64,000 bases of DNA from contig NC_087065.1 in the NCBI RefSeq assembly GCF_963678635.1, positions 6,471,209 through 6,535,208 on the forward strand. The letters run 5' to 3'. The notes beneath the pieces are model-generated. The model made no database searches. It had not been told where the DNA came from and saw nothing but the letters and a program-made list of their open reading frames with translations. Positions 22,311 through 33,934 of the stretch are shown here, piece by piece; positions within the stretch are counted from its first letter, which is position 1, and every line of letters begins with the position of its first letter. This DNA is from Symsagittifera roscoffensis (lineage: Eukaryota > Xenacoelomorpha > Acoela > Convolutidae). The position numbers were made by a program, and so were the translations under genes.

Positions 22311-23274
22311 AATGAATTATATACAATAATAAAGTAAACGAAATTAAACAATATTGAGTCTTCGATTTTTTGCGGCAAGTCTGTCAATGACCTAGCAATA
22401 CTCCTACATTTTTAGGCTCTTTTTCCTTTTCCCTCCCCACCTCACACCAGCTCCAATATATTAGTGTAACGAGTGGTTTTACGAGGTTAAGTATGAAGAC
22501 CAAATATGTTTGTCGTGGCCTTATTAGTCTGTATGTAAGTTTTCATAACAATCGGACAATGTGGTCAGCAAATTTACATGTAAAAATTTGCAGGTGGGGG
22601 GAAAGGAAAAAGAGCCCATTTTTAAATCTCTTAAAGTACCATACTTTCTATGGTACCTAGATGACACATATTTTGCATGACAAAGTCCACCCAAATTTTT
22701 GCAGTCCACTCGAATAAAAATCAGATGGTGCAGTGATATATCATATTGAAGCGCTTTCAAGGATCATCAAGATTTTAAATTACCTAAAGCAATTTCGAAA
22801 AGTAATTCCAAATTTGAGAAAAACTGATCTGGAAGTCTGTAAGTACCATTTTTCAGTCTAATTTACCGCGAATGAGGGGAAGAGAAGGACAAAGAGGAAA
22901 CTCCCAATCTGATTGTACCAAAATCTTATTTTTTTCAGCATATTTCTTAAATTTTTTATCCTCTTCTTTTGTCTAGTAAAGCAACCAGAAACCATTTTTC
23001 AAAATTTTTAGGGAAATTACCGGAACATGGGCGGAGCATTTTGTGCTACTTGCACAGCAACCGCTCACATTAGTTTGTTAGTTTTTTCTAACCCGAGAAA
23101 ATTAGCATGTTGTTAAGTCGATAGAGACTTTTCATGTTAAAACCTGCCTAGAAATTGTTTTAGAAATCCTCAAAAGAGAGCTAACCATTTGAAAAACTAA
23201 TAAGCAATTAAAATCAGAGGTGGATCTGGAATTTTGGCGAGTTGGAATTTCGAAAATTTTGTCACTCTTTGTTT
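22311..23274 (+). other. Intron 3 of cadherin-like gene, first part
   Basis: AT-rich non-coding intron sequence up to the MITE at 23275. It includes a diverged copy of the dispersed repeat motif (CGGAACAT...TTTTGTGCTACTTG) near 23020-23060. No exon is supported. Confidence 0.6.
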
Positions 23275-23683
23275 CAGGGGCGGATTTAGGCGGGGGGCGG
23301 GGAGGGCGGACGCCCCCCCCCCCCTCAGGGATTTGACCCCCTGCCGACCCAAAGGGTCCTTTGATACTTTTTCCGAAATCCATTTTGGCCGACCGACCCT
23401 AAAATTTTTCTAAAGGCGCCTTTGGCGCCAATATATGCTATTTTTGAGGGAGAGCGCGCGCCAAAAAAACCATTTTTTTTGTCAAAATTTTTCAAAAAGT
23501 GCCAAAAAACGGCTTTTCCCAAAAGAAAATTTAGCCAAAATAGGGGGCAAAACAGTGCTTTGGGAGAGCGCGAAAAATAAAAATGAATTTGGTCGACCCA
23601 AAAAAAAAAAAGGTCGTCAAAATTTTGGAAAATTTTTTGAAAATCCGCCCCCCCCCCTCGAGAAAATCCTAGATCCGCCCCTG
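23275..23683 (+). mobile_element. hAT-type MITE with perfect 8-bp target duplication
   Basis: The 409-bp element starts CAGGGGCGGATTTAGG and ends in the inverted form (CTAGATCCGCCCCTG). The 8-bp duplication CTTTGTTT occurs at 23267-23274 and 23684-23691. Terminal CAGGGG and 8-bp duplications are characteristic of hAT transposons. It has no transposase, so it is non-autonomous. Confidence 0.9.
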
Positions 23684-23788
23684 CTTTGTTTGTTGAATTT
23701 CGAAATCTGGAAATCTGGAAGTCTGGAAATTGAAATTCAATTAGCAAACAAAATTTATCATAATCATTCTTTCTTTTGTAAATCATAG

Positions 23789-23962
23789 GTCAGATGCGGC
23801 TGGAATGCACCCAGACGTATTCTCCAACTTTAACGGCAGCCACGCCGACTCTGACTCGGCATTCGGGGCTGAATTGGGAGGCGAAGACGGGTTCCCGCAC
23901 ACTCACTCGGAAGCAGGCTCAGGGAGAGGCATAGACCATTTCTGGAGCAGCAATGCTTTGCA
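23789..23962 (+). CDS. Cadherin-like receptor, exon D (cytoplasmic tail)
   Basis: Acceptor AATCATAG precedes 23789; the donor is GTGAGT after 23962. Again 174 bases. The encoded tail is low in hydrophobics and rich in Ser, Asp, Gly and His (SDAAGMHPDVFSNFNGSHAD, EDGFPHTHSEAGSGRGIDHF). It is in phase with exons C and E. Confidence 0.85.
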
Positions 23963-24903
23963 GTGAGTAGAAGTAATTTTTTTTTGTAGTCAACCAGCCA
24001 GAGGCCTCGCCCGAAGGTTAATTATTCAAGTTTACTAAGCTATGGCTATCTTACGAAGGCTCATCTCGCAAATAGCGCACGTGAATTTTGAACCGGTAAT
24101 CATATGATTGATGGCCACCATCACTATCGATGCGCCACAACGCCACTAATTTTACTCCTTCAAAATTCAACTCGAACATTTAACGTTCCGACCTCTTCAC
24201 GAATGGCGTAGGATGTGTTTTTCCAGCTGATTTCTGGTACCTCGTGTTTGGTCATATGTAGCATCCTATTAAAATTTTCTTGATGGTAATCCAGTTTTCA
24301 AAACAACATTTTCTAAAAACTTGTCTGAGTACCACGAAAACTTTTGCGAATTATACATTTTTTCAGCTGATATTTCATCGCATTTCAGTGGCCTTTACTG
24401 AAAACAGGATCTTACGGTCAATTTTTATAGTTTTGGATTTTTTTTTTCACTTCAGTCGTTGTGGTAAAATTTTTTTGTGTAATTCGTACGTCAACTCGTT
24501 ATCTTCGTCGTTCCGATCAACCTCTTAGGTAGGTTGGAAAGGAATTTGACGTAAGGTCTGTTTTTCCAGTCGAAAAATGTATCGTTCAAACACAAAAAAT
24601 TGTGCAAAAAGCGAAGAACGAAAGTTGAGAGTTATTTGCATCTTAGCTGCAAGAAAAAGTGTTCTAAAATTGAACTGAATTTCTGGTGTAAACAAACTTG
24701 CGCAATAAATTGGCAAATTTATCTTTCGAAACTATAATAAATGCTGCAGTTAATGCAATTTTACTAGAATTTAAAGACAAATTGACAAACAAAGATACTA
24801 TTCATCAGTTACGGAAACGAGTGGGAGAGTTGGAGAATCGTTTGGGTCAAGTGGAGCAGTACATTTTGAATCTTTGAAGGATCGAGTAAATTTACCTATA
24901 CAA

Positions 24904-25433
24904 AACAAGACTGCTCGTATCAGGGCGAAGTCCTGAATGTTCCGACTGCCTTTTAAGGTTTATGGAGCAGTAAAAACATTAGAAAAAAATTAAATGTAAT
25001 AAAATAAAATGAAAAAAAAAATTCTAGTTTGAATTTTTTTTTGAAATCATCTTCCCACACGCCATATTAAGTAGAAAAGAATATATTTCGCACATTGTAA
25101 CAAATCAATCATGGCAAATAAGTTTTCTTTCATCCAATTTGGAACGGTTTCTAAGACGGATTAAATCTCCGCTTACGCGTTATTAGCGCGAAATATATCG
25201 CGCGTTAATTGTCCCAAATTGGCAAAAATGGCAATCTTTAAACCCCCATAACTTTACGAAAAATGTTCACAAGTGAAATATCTTTTCAAATTTAAGCTCA
25301 GGACAACAATATCTCTCGAATGATATAAAAAATTCCGTCAAAAAAGGTTAGTTAAAAAGTCGAAATTTGTCTGAAGAAAAAAAAACACCCCGAGCACAAA
25401 TATTCCGTTATTTTCGTATCGAAAGTCGGAACA
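24904..25433 (+). repeat. Dispersed repeat, copy 1
   Basis: Starts AACAAGACTGCTCGTATCAG, includes a small GGGC-AAG-CCCTGAATGTTCCGAC hairpin-like segment and ends near AAAGTCGGAACA. It shares the whole length with the 26407-26942 copy. Related sequence in the opposite orientation is seen at about 35600-35840, 36340-36400 and 39460-39515. Confidence 0.8.
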
Positions 25434-25684
25434 ATAAAACGAAAAGGTAAAAAATGATAAATTAAACATTAATAGGATTTAAAATAAATTTTGTAAGGAT
25501 GCGTTAGGAGAAGAAAATTGTTTAAAATCATTTACTAGCAAATTTAATTTGAGCAAAAGTTTTTCCCATTTTCAAATAAAAACGAGTGTGTTTCATCACA
25601 CATAAATGTTCAAAAAATTGCAAATTAAAAATCATAATAATAAAAATTGAAAAAACAGTTGTTGTCTTGATGTAACAATTTACT

Positions 25685-26400
25685 TCAGAAACTGTCGCCT
25701 ATTGATTGTCAACCACTTTCTAAATTTTTTAATGATCTCTTAGTTGAAGGCGTTTTTCCTGATAGTCCTGAGTTGTCAAAGGTCACGGCTCTACTTGAAT
25801 GAGAAGAAATTTCTGTTGACCACATTTATAGGTCAATTAGCCTGCTTAACTCTATTTCAATTGCATCCGAAAAAAATTATACAAACGACTAATGTCCTTC
25901 ATTGAAAAATGGCATTTAAAATAGGGAATAGCTTAGGTTTTCAAACCAAAAGATCATTTGTTCCTGCTTTGACTCGCTTCACTGAGTTTTAAAGTTAATC
26001 GATTGATAATTTTATTATTTATATTTCACAAATGCCTGTTTCATTGATCATATGATAAATTTTGACACAACTCGTCACACATTTTGATTCAAAAAATTAC
26101 ATTGCTATGGATTTCGAGTAAAAAGTAACAAAAGTATTGAAAACTTTTGAAGTGATTGCAAACAATATGTTGCGCATGGCAATGAAAATTCAGTTGTTAA
26201 ACCAATACGATTTAGTGTGCCGCAAGGCTTAGATTCGGGATTTTGCTTTTTGTTTTATGTATCGACGATATTCCTGATGTATGCAAAAATCCAAATGTTT
26301 TTTCTTCATGCTGATAACGCCACAATGTATAATGCTTGTCGCAATAGTAATTTTGAGCTCGAGAAATACATTAAAAATTGCCTTTACAATAAATGAATAC
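25685..26400 (+). pseudogene. Degenerate non-LTR (LINE) reverse transcriptase fragment
   Basis: Several frames together show ordered RT blocks of a Jockey/CR1-like element: FFNDLLVEGVFPDSPELSKV, then YRSISLLNSIS (RPISLLN-like), then RFSVPQGLDSGF and a degraded catalytic box (LHADNATMY, where YADD would be expected). Multiple stops and frame changes show it has been dead for a long time. Confidence 0.8.
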
Positions 26401-26406
26401 AATAAA

Positions 26407-26942
26407 AACAAGACTGCTCGTATCAGGGCAAAGCCCTGAATGTTCCGACCGCCTTTTAATGTTTATGGAGCAGTAATAACATTTAAGAAATTAAAAGAAA
26501 TAAAACAAGATGAAATTTTTTTTCTTCTAAAATTTGAATTTTTTAAATGAAAATCATCCCCCCACACGCCATATTAAGTACAAAAGGATAGATTTCGCTC
26601 CTTGTAACAAATCAATTATGGCAAATAAGCTTCTTTCAAGCAATTTGGAACGATTTCTTAGACGGATTAACTCTCCGCGTACGCGTTAATAGCGCGAAAT
26701 ATATCGCGCGTTAATTGTCCCAAATTGGCCAAAATGGCTATTTTTAAACCCCCGTAACTTTACGAAAAATGATCACAGGTAAAATATCTTTTCAAATTTA
26801 AGCTTAGAACAACAATACCTTTCGAATGATATAAAAAAATTCCTTCAAAAATGGCTAGTTAAAAGTCGAAATTTGTCTGAAGAAAAAAAACACCACCCCG
26901 AGCACAAACATTCCGTTACTTTTGTATCAAAAGTCGGAACAA
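26407..26942 (+). repeat. Dispersed repeat, copy 2
   Basis: Direct repeat of the 24904-25433 segment, including CTGCTCGTATCAGGGC at the start, an ACGCGTTAATAGCGCGAAATATATCGCG segment in the middle (written here as two overlapping parts of the same block in both copies) and AAAGTCGGAACA at the end. Confidence 0.8.
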
Positions 26943-27682
26943 AAACTTGAAAGGAAAGATACTGCCAAATATCTAGGCCCTATAATAGACATTAAACTCA
27001 AAGTTCATATTTAAGAAGTTTGCGAAAAATTTTCACAATTTTAGTAGGTTTAATATTATCAAAAACCAACAGAGAACAAATACAGCTGCCAGTTCAAAAA
27101 CAAATAGGATCAAGTGTTTCGATAGTTTTTGTTCACAAATGATCTAAATCTGAATAACTAAGTAAATTTTGACATAAAATCAGCTGACGATAAAGATTTT
27201 TAAAATTGTTTTTATCTTAGACAACAAATTAATTCATAATTTGCGGTTCTATACTTTTTCACACTGTTATACTTGATGCTCTCGTCCAGAACATGTTTTC
27301 ACGGTTACCACTCGGTGAGCTGAAATGCTTGTTGATAATTCATCGAGTTTTCTGTAAATTTTGTCAGCAATGTTTGCATTATGTAGCTGGAAAATAATTT
27401 AACAGATCTGATGTTTAATTTTTGACCCAATTTAACCGCCCGTACTGGCAAAAAAAAATACAATAAAAAAATTGGCAAACATTTTTTTAAAAAATCAGTT
27501 TTTCAACTTTTTTAAAGATTTTCAAAATTTTTTTTCAGATTTAGATTTTTAATTCTCAATTCAATCATTGTTGTCGGAACATTCTGTGCTACTTATTCAG
27601 CTGTCATATATGCAATTCATTATAAATCACCCATGACCCGATGATTTTATTATATTTTTCATTTGTTTGGTCTTTGTTCCAG

Positions 27683-27923
27683 AAGCTTCCTGGAAGACTC
27701 GATGAACCCGGACAGGAACCCGGACGTCTTCAACGAGAGTCAATTAGTCTCACTGCAGATAGACGACAGATTCGAAGAGGATGAGAAACTGCCCTCCCCC
27801 ATTGGCCACCACAACCCCCCTCCCGAACTACCCTCCCCCCTCAGCGCTGAGCAGAAACAGGATGACAAAACAGATGTGATAAATCCTGCCAACAATGCTA
27901 CGGAGTACATGCAGAGCTTCTGA
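27683..27923 (+). CDS. Cadherin-like receptor, terminal coding exon E
   Basis: Acceptor TTGTTCCAG precedes 27683; a TGA at 27921-27923 ends the frame. The codon split with exon D gives Gln, then SFLEDSMNPDRNPDVFNESQ, an acidic stretch, a Pro-rich stretch (PPPELPSPLSAEQKQ) and the end TEYMQSF. The final residues do not fit a standard PDZ-binding motif. ATAAATAA at 27952 and AATAAA near 28162 could be polyadenylation signals. Confidence 0.88.
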
Positions 27924-29267
27924 AAGTGTTACTCTTTGGAACTATGTTTGACCATAAATAACATTAATTAATGGTACATCTGTGAAGCAGTAGTTTCTAC
28001 AAAACCAATTACGTGCACGTGCATATTACCAGCAAGTTGTCGTTGTTTTCTTCAAATTTTTAGTTTTGAAAAACCAAATCATAGACATACTGTGAAGCTT
28101 GTTTGATTTTCAATTGTCTCGACAAGGATGCTGCTTCTCAAGTGATTTCACCGTTGCTGTAAATAAATTTTCAGGCTCATTCACAATGTCAGATTTTTTT
28201 CGTAAATTTGAACATGCATTAATTAAACTACTTTCAAAAACATAAAAACGTTTGGTCGTCCAATATAACTAATAATGAGAACTGGTAACATCTAAAATTT
28301 GATACTTATTTCTGGATAGGGTGGGGGGTTAATGATCGATTATACAATAGGTATGCTGATACTGATAACGTTGTACAAAACTCTTAGACTTTATGGGTTG
28401 GCATTGATATGTATGATAGATATTTTGGAAGATAGTAGCTCGGAAATTGCTCAAAGAGATAAATTAGTTCATTTTTGATCACATTCGTAGCGAGCAAAAA
28501 AATATATATGATGGGAAGCAACAAAAAAGTTTCTATCAAACTGTTCTTCACTCATAACAAATTGAATACACCCCACAATAATTTCCCAAATTGTATTTCT
28601 GTTATGAATTGAAGATTCCATAAATGCTGATGTAAATGTCTATACCAACGATGTCGATGTAAATTAAATTTGCATATTAGAAAAATCCTAAAATGTTCAT
28701 TTAGTTGTTAATTTATCATCAATCATAGTGAATTTGCTATCTAAAACGGGTTGCAGCTTACAATTGAAGTTTTTATTTTTGACTTGCTCATACAGCTACA
28801 TTGGAAGAAAAGTTAGCGTTGAACTTAAGGTCTTGGTCTATCTAAGCTGAATGGTTTTTCAAAGGAGGCCTTGTCAAAATTCAAGATTGGATTCAAAACA
28901 GTTTATCCTCTTTAGTCTTGAAGTGTTTACCCGTTTGCAGTAATGTCCCAGTTCTCGGATTTCTTTGAACTGACCATCAAAAGAACAAAACATAGCTTTT
29001 CCTAATTTAAACTGAAGTGTTCGCTCAGAACTGTTCATCGAAGAATAAAGCCACTTGTAGTCCTTGAATCGAAGACTATCTCATCATGATCTTTTATATT
29101 TTTAATAGAATATAAAAACACAAAATCTCAAAAATTAAGAAAAATTATCCACCAATTATATAAAATTAATAAAAATTCTAAAAATTTGAAAAAAAAATCA
29201 GATCAACTGAATCAGAAATCTTTTTTAACCGACCATCCAGATATCCAGATTGTAACTCTTTATACAG
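27924..29267. other. 3' UTR / intergenic spacer between two plus-strand genes
   Basis: AT-rich, no ORF of note. It probably contains the 3' UTR of the cadherin-like gene and the promoter or 5' exon of the next. Confidence 0.5.
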
Positions 29268-29272
29268 TCACC

Positions 29273-29414
29273 ATGTGCGATGCAGCAGCATTAGCATCGG
29301 GTGGTAAAGGGAATCCTCCCCTCCCCCATCAGCATACAGGGAGATCTGCAGGGGGACTCTTGTTCCAGCACTTCCAGGAGGAACACACTCACGAGGAACT
29401 GCACCTCCAAGCAG
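29273..29414 (+). CDS. Small single-pass membrane protein, exon 1
   Basis: An ATG in context TCACCATGTG opens a frame of 47 codons plus one base up to the donor after 29414 (GCAG|GTACTC). A possible acceptor (TTATACAG, ending 29267) lies five bases upstream, so this could also be an internal exon with a non-annotated 5' exon. Spliced to the next two exons it gives 148 residues: a His/Glu/Gln-rich N-terminus (LLFQHFQEEHTHEELHLQAG), a transmembrane helix and a basic cytoplasmic-looking segment. No signal peptide is seen. I do not recognise the family with certainty. Confidence 0.7.
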
Positions 29415-29600
29415 GTACTCATACATGCAATTTAAAAAGAAATGTAATCAGAGTATTTGTAAAAGTACACCAATTTTCGAGTAACGGGATACGATTCTGG
29501 ACGTAAATATTAAAATCTGAACGTTTGAAAATCATTTTGTTCGAATTGGGATAGCTTTAACAAAAAAAGAAAAAAATTAGAATTTAGAGGTGATTTGAAA

Positions 29601-30050
29601 GGATTACGTCTCAAATGGCATAATTCCCAAGTGGCATAAAAATGAAAAATTTCCCAAATGGCATAAGCTTCATGCAACAGGTGCTTTGGAAAAATCGAGA
29701 ACAATTTTTTCGTGAACAATGTGAGAAAATTAGTCAAATTGTCAATTCAAATGTTGATTGACATTTTATCGTGAAAAACTTGTAGAACTTTTTATCAAAA
29801 GCAAGAAGCATAAGCTTGCGATCATTAATAAGCTTCTTGTGCTCAATTTTTTACGACAAATCTGTTGCTTAAATTTGTTTGGAAGCAATTAGTTCGAAAT
29901 CTTGTTTACATGCTTTCGTTCCTGACAAAATGATAGAAATAGAAATTGATAGAAAACGTTTAAATTACAATAAAAACTTGAAATTTATGCCATTTGGGAA
30001 AAATTTCCATTTTTATGCCATTTGGGAATTATGCCATTTGGGAAGTTACC
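29601..30050. mobile_element. TIR element with 8-bp duplication ATTTGAAA
   Basis: Inverted ends: GGATTACGTCTCAAATGGCA on the left matches the complement of the right end, GGTAACTTCCCAAATGGCA. The subterminal blocks TAATTCCCAAgTGGCATAAA are also inverted, giving about 60 bp of terminal inverted repeat. ATTTGAAA flanks both sides (29593-29600, 30051-30058). Non-coding inside; a MITE within the intron of the small membrane-protein gene. Confidence 0.85.
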
Positions 30051-30409
30051 ATTTGAAAGTATCCAGGTAAAATTAAAAAGATTCAACATTCGGAAGATTT
30101 GGTTCGAATTAAATTAATTTAAGATAAGAATGATGGAAAAGTTATTAACATGTTATTAGAACAATTATGAAATTTGTCATATTTCCTCACAATAGTTTTT
30201 ATTAAAATCGAAATATTTTTTGATCAGTTTTTCTTAAGTGAAGTCAACCCAATTCGAATTACAGGTTATAAGTTTTTTTTTTAAATAAATTTTCTCCAAA
30301 ATTCGATCTAAATTTTGAATTCTTTTCAAGTCTTTGTTATACAGTGTTTAGCTGTCAATTTACAATACAATATCAAGTCCTTTACAATAGCTTAGATAGA
30401 GCATAAAAA

Positions 30410-30576
30410 ATCACCAGCGGTTTTAGGGAGAGGCGCGCACCGAAAAAACGCGAATTTTTATGCCAACATTTTTTTAAAAGTGCTTGTTAAAACAAAGTTT
30501 AAGAAAAAGATCGATAAAATTTCAAAATTTTTTGAAAATCTACTCCCTCCCTCGAGAAAATCTAGATCCGCCCCTG
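30410..30576 (-). mobile_element. Truncated hAT-type MITE
   Basis: Ends CTCGAGAAAATCTAGATCCG followed by CCCCTG, the same terminal sequence as the complete copy at 23275-23683. The left end is missing or diverged (AGCGGTTTTAGGGAG). Confidence 0.65.
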
Positions 30577-30696
30577 TCTACAATGACAGACAATCTAGCT
30601 GTAATAAATTTGATATAGAAAAACAATGAAATTCAATTGAAAGGAATTAAAGGAGTCACATGGAAAACATGGCTTTGATCTGAATGTTTGTTTGAG

Positions 30697-30878
30697 GCAT
30701 GAACTACCTGTCAATCACAGTGATTCTGGTGTCCTGTATCCTCCTAGTCGTCTCCTTAGTCTCTCTCCTCTTCGTCATCTACCAGATCAACTCCAAGAGA
30801 ACCAGGGAACTGGTCAGGGCCAGAGAGAGGGCACTCATGTCAGCACACTATACCAACCAGAGACACCAACACAATCAG
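30697..30878 (+). CDS. Small single-pass membrane protein, exon 2 (TM helix)
   Basis: Acceptor GTTTGAG precedes 30697; the two leading bases complete the split Gly codon. The exon encodes a hydrophobic helix of about 25 residues (LSITVILVSCILLVVSLVSL...) and then an Arg-rich segment (NSKRTRELVRARERALMSAH). The exon must end at CAG (30876-30878) to stay in phase with exon 3, but the bases that follow are GCATGT, so the donor is GC rather than GT. Reading on past this point enters a frame without sequence character. Confidence 0.82.
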
Positions 30879-33800
30879 GCATGTCACATCATTCTAGACT
30901 ACGCCAGTACACTTTGCCCCGTTTTTTCTTTTTGTTTACGCCTGATAGCATTCACGGGTTGAGGTGTTCGAGTTATATTTCGACCGACTCGACAAAAAAT
31001 AGCTATGTTTTGACCAACTCGACCGAAGAAAAAACGTTTTCGACCGTGTTCGACATTAACGTGCTTGATAATGATCGAAAAAAGCGGCACAACCCAGAAA
31101 ATCCAAACCGGCATATCAAAACATGGGTTCCACTTTAAGCTCCCCAAATACGGAAGCTGAAGTAGCAACACATCATTTGAAATCCACAACAGGTGTTTTT
31201 GCAAATTTCAAAGTTGCAATGATTTTTTTTTGCTTCACGTAATAAAATTTTTGTTTCACGCAACTTTTTTTTCAAAAAAATTTTGCTGAAAAAGATAATT
31301 TAAGGCTTATAAGTTAGAATTTAATTGTTTTTTGACTTTCTAAAAATATACACCTATATTTGATAGCGTCAATTTATTCAAACTAATCTGTAAGTAATGG
31401 CAATTTTACGCTCCAACAGCTTAGCTCTTTAAAATCGCGAGGTAAACCACTCGGTTAATTGGAGCCTTCTCTGAGATCACCATGCAGTCATTTCTGATAG
31501 TATTTTTTCGCTTTTGTAATCGAGGGTGTAATAAAAATAAATCTTTTTTAAATCCTGCAAGACGATTTATTTTTAATTTTCTCAGTCAATAAATTGTTGG
31601 TTAAATTTTACGCTGGCAATTAGCCCTTCTTAAGTAGTCCTGGCTGAGTGGGTAAGACGTGGGTCCTTTAACACAAATGTCATGGATTTGAATCCCGGTT
31701 CGGTGATGACTGGAGGGGTACCAGTGTCATCCGCCTCCTCAAGTTGGGACCAGCTGCGGAAAAATGGATGAAATCTTTTTTCCCCAATGAATAAAAGGCG
31801 CGAGGTTAAAATCCATGAGCTCGACTGGGGTTTAACAAGACAAAGCGTTTTTTTAGCGTTCTTATTTTAAGGAACCTTTATCTTTTGTATGTTTGCTAAT
31901 ACCTTGCATGAAAACCGTGTTTTGACAGCTAAGCTTGGCAGCTCTCTCACTTTTTAGAGGTGTCAATTTTGTTTAGGTGCTAATTTCATGGATTTTTACC
32001 TGGTAATAAACCAAGAAAATGGACCAATTTCAATTATCGCAACCTGTTTTTTTAGCAGGCCATCGTTTCAGCATGAAAAAGGAAAATTGGTCTTTTAGCA
32101 GAATAATATAATACAACTAAAACGTAATTGGCTTATATGTGAAAAAATGCTTTGTCTGGGGTTGAACTTCCCTAATTAAGACAAATATCACACGGTTGGT
32201 CATCAAAACTAGATAGTTTTTAAAATCAGAAGAATAAATTGAACTGACTCACGTGCACATTACCATTATTACCGAATGTAAGCGCGGCAGTGCAAGCAGT
32301 CGCTTCTTGCTAATACCACCTTCGAAATTAATGTTCCGGTTTGTTAATTGCTTCAAGTCTGTCCATAGGTCGGTCTGTTAAAAGGTATCAATTAAACAAT
32401 ACCCCCCCCCCCCCGCCGCCCATTCTCGCTTGAGGGAGGGGGGGGGGCAGATAGCTCAATAGGCACTTGAGACATTTTTTTAACTACTTGAAACTATTTT
32501 GAACGACATTAAATAATGAGCCATTTTCTCCAGCCAGCGATTGTAGAACACCAAAAAACACAGTATTAAAACTCAAAGTTACTTTAAAGAAAGAAAAATC
32601 CAAGAAACTGATGCACATAAACTCGACCTTTTTCGGTCTAAAATAAAAAAAATTGCTATTGTGTACATAAATAAGCTGCTGCCGAAACTAATTTTTGATG
32701 TTCAGATACAAGGTTGGAGCACCAAAAATCAAAAAAAAATGTTCGGTAATTTTTGGTGTTTTCTTTCTTTTTGATTTTTTCAAAAATTTCTTTCGACTCT
32801 CTTATAAATTAACCATAGTCGGTCAATTAATTGCGTGCTATTAACACACCAATCACGCGTTTTATAACGCCTTTTGTAGCGTTTGTTTCTGCTATTGCGT
32901 ATTAGCTCAATTGGGTATTACGGGGGGTTTGGTCAACTGATCCGTTGAAAGACTTACAAGCCCAACAAGCTAGTCTCCCTTACAAAAATCCATGTTGTAT
33001 ATAATTGTTGTGAAAGTTATCATAATTGATTTTTTTCTCTTTTTTCAATTTTCGTTCAAACATTCAGATAAAATATTCTAAGAAAACATAGCCAACTGAC
33101 AGATGGAAAAGACTCATGAAGGCAAGGAAACCGAAAAAAAAAAATTGTTTTTTGAAAAAAACTTCAATTTTCAAATTTTAAAGAAAAGTTATTTAGCCTT
33201 AAGGTTTTTTGACTTTTACGAACAATTTATGATTGGTGCTTTGATAGGTAAAAGTACCCAAATTGAGAAAAGTCGATCAAAAGGTGAGGAGTTTTTCCGC
33301 TGGGAAAAATGAAAACTTTGAAACTAGAGTTCGATCAAGTTTTTGGTGAACGTTACATTTTTGCTGTTCGATAGTGGATTTTGCCTTCCTTTTAATGAAA
33401 AAAATGAACTTGAAAAGAAATCAAACGTCAAACCGCAAAAAATCAAAACTGAGCGTGAACAAAATTTAAATCTTTTCCTGAGAAAAAGCACAAAAAATTA
33501 CCAAGACCTATATAAGAGTACTCACTACGTTCATTACTCTTAAAAATTTATTTAAAAATACTTTTTTTTACACCAGTAGGACATATTTTATCCATTCAAC
33601 AAAAATATTTATTATAAGACAAAATGGACTCCAATAAATTTATTACACCCCTGATTGCTATGTAAGCGGTAAAGTTTAAATTCAACTAAAATCATTCATT
33701 ATATTGAACACCTTTTAGGATTAAGTCGAGCTGTACTAGAAATTCCGATGAAGTTTTCTGGCTTTTGGAAAAAAATGATCATTATATTTTTGTGGTTAGA

Positions 33801-33934
33801 AATGGTGCGTCTTTCATCTTTGCTATGCTGGTTTCAATTTAAAGTTCAATTTGCAAAATAAATGTTGTATTCAACCATATTTTATCTAAAAAGTAAGTGA
33901 CTGTTTAAATTGACAATACATTTAATAGAATCAG
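30879..33934 (+). other. Intron (probable GC-AG) with SINE and poly(C)/poly(G) tract
   Basis: A 3.06-kb intron. It holds a tRNA-headed SINE (31634-31850) and a C/G-rich imperfect palindrome near 32400-32450. No supported coding sequence. Confidence 0.6.
31634..31850 (+). repeat. tRNA-derived SINE
   Basis: Clear A-box TGGCTGAGTGGGTAAGACG and B-box GGATTTGAATCCC at tRNA spacing, followed by a body with GACTGGAGGGGTACCAGTGT and GACCAGCTGCGGAAAAATGG. The tRNA part is well preserved, but the 3' acceptor and CCA context are absent. Confidence 0.75.

Larger units (their letters stand above)
23963..27682 (+). other. Intron 4 of cadherin-like gene, repeat-rich
   Basis: A 3.7-kb intron containing a duplicated ~530-bp dispersed repeat (24904-25433, 26407-26942) with a degenerate LINE reverse-transcriptase fragment between the copies. 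A further diverged repeat motif is present near 27575. No exon is supported. Confidence 0.7.

Noticed and set aside
23325..23786. Minus-strand frame of 153 codons with GFSRGGGADF motif
   Set aside because: Its centre is the hAT-type MITE; the motif is translation of the terminal inverted repeat.
33103..33543. Small Lys-rich plus-strand frames in the intron
   Set aside because: Low-complexity AT-rich sequence without splice-site support or recognisable domain.
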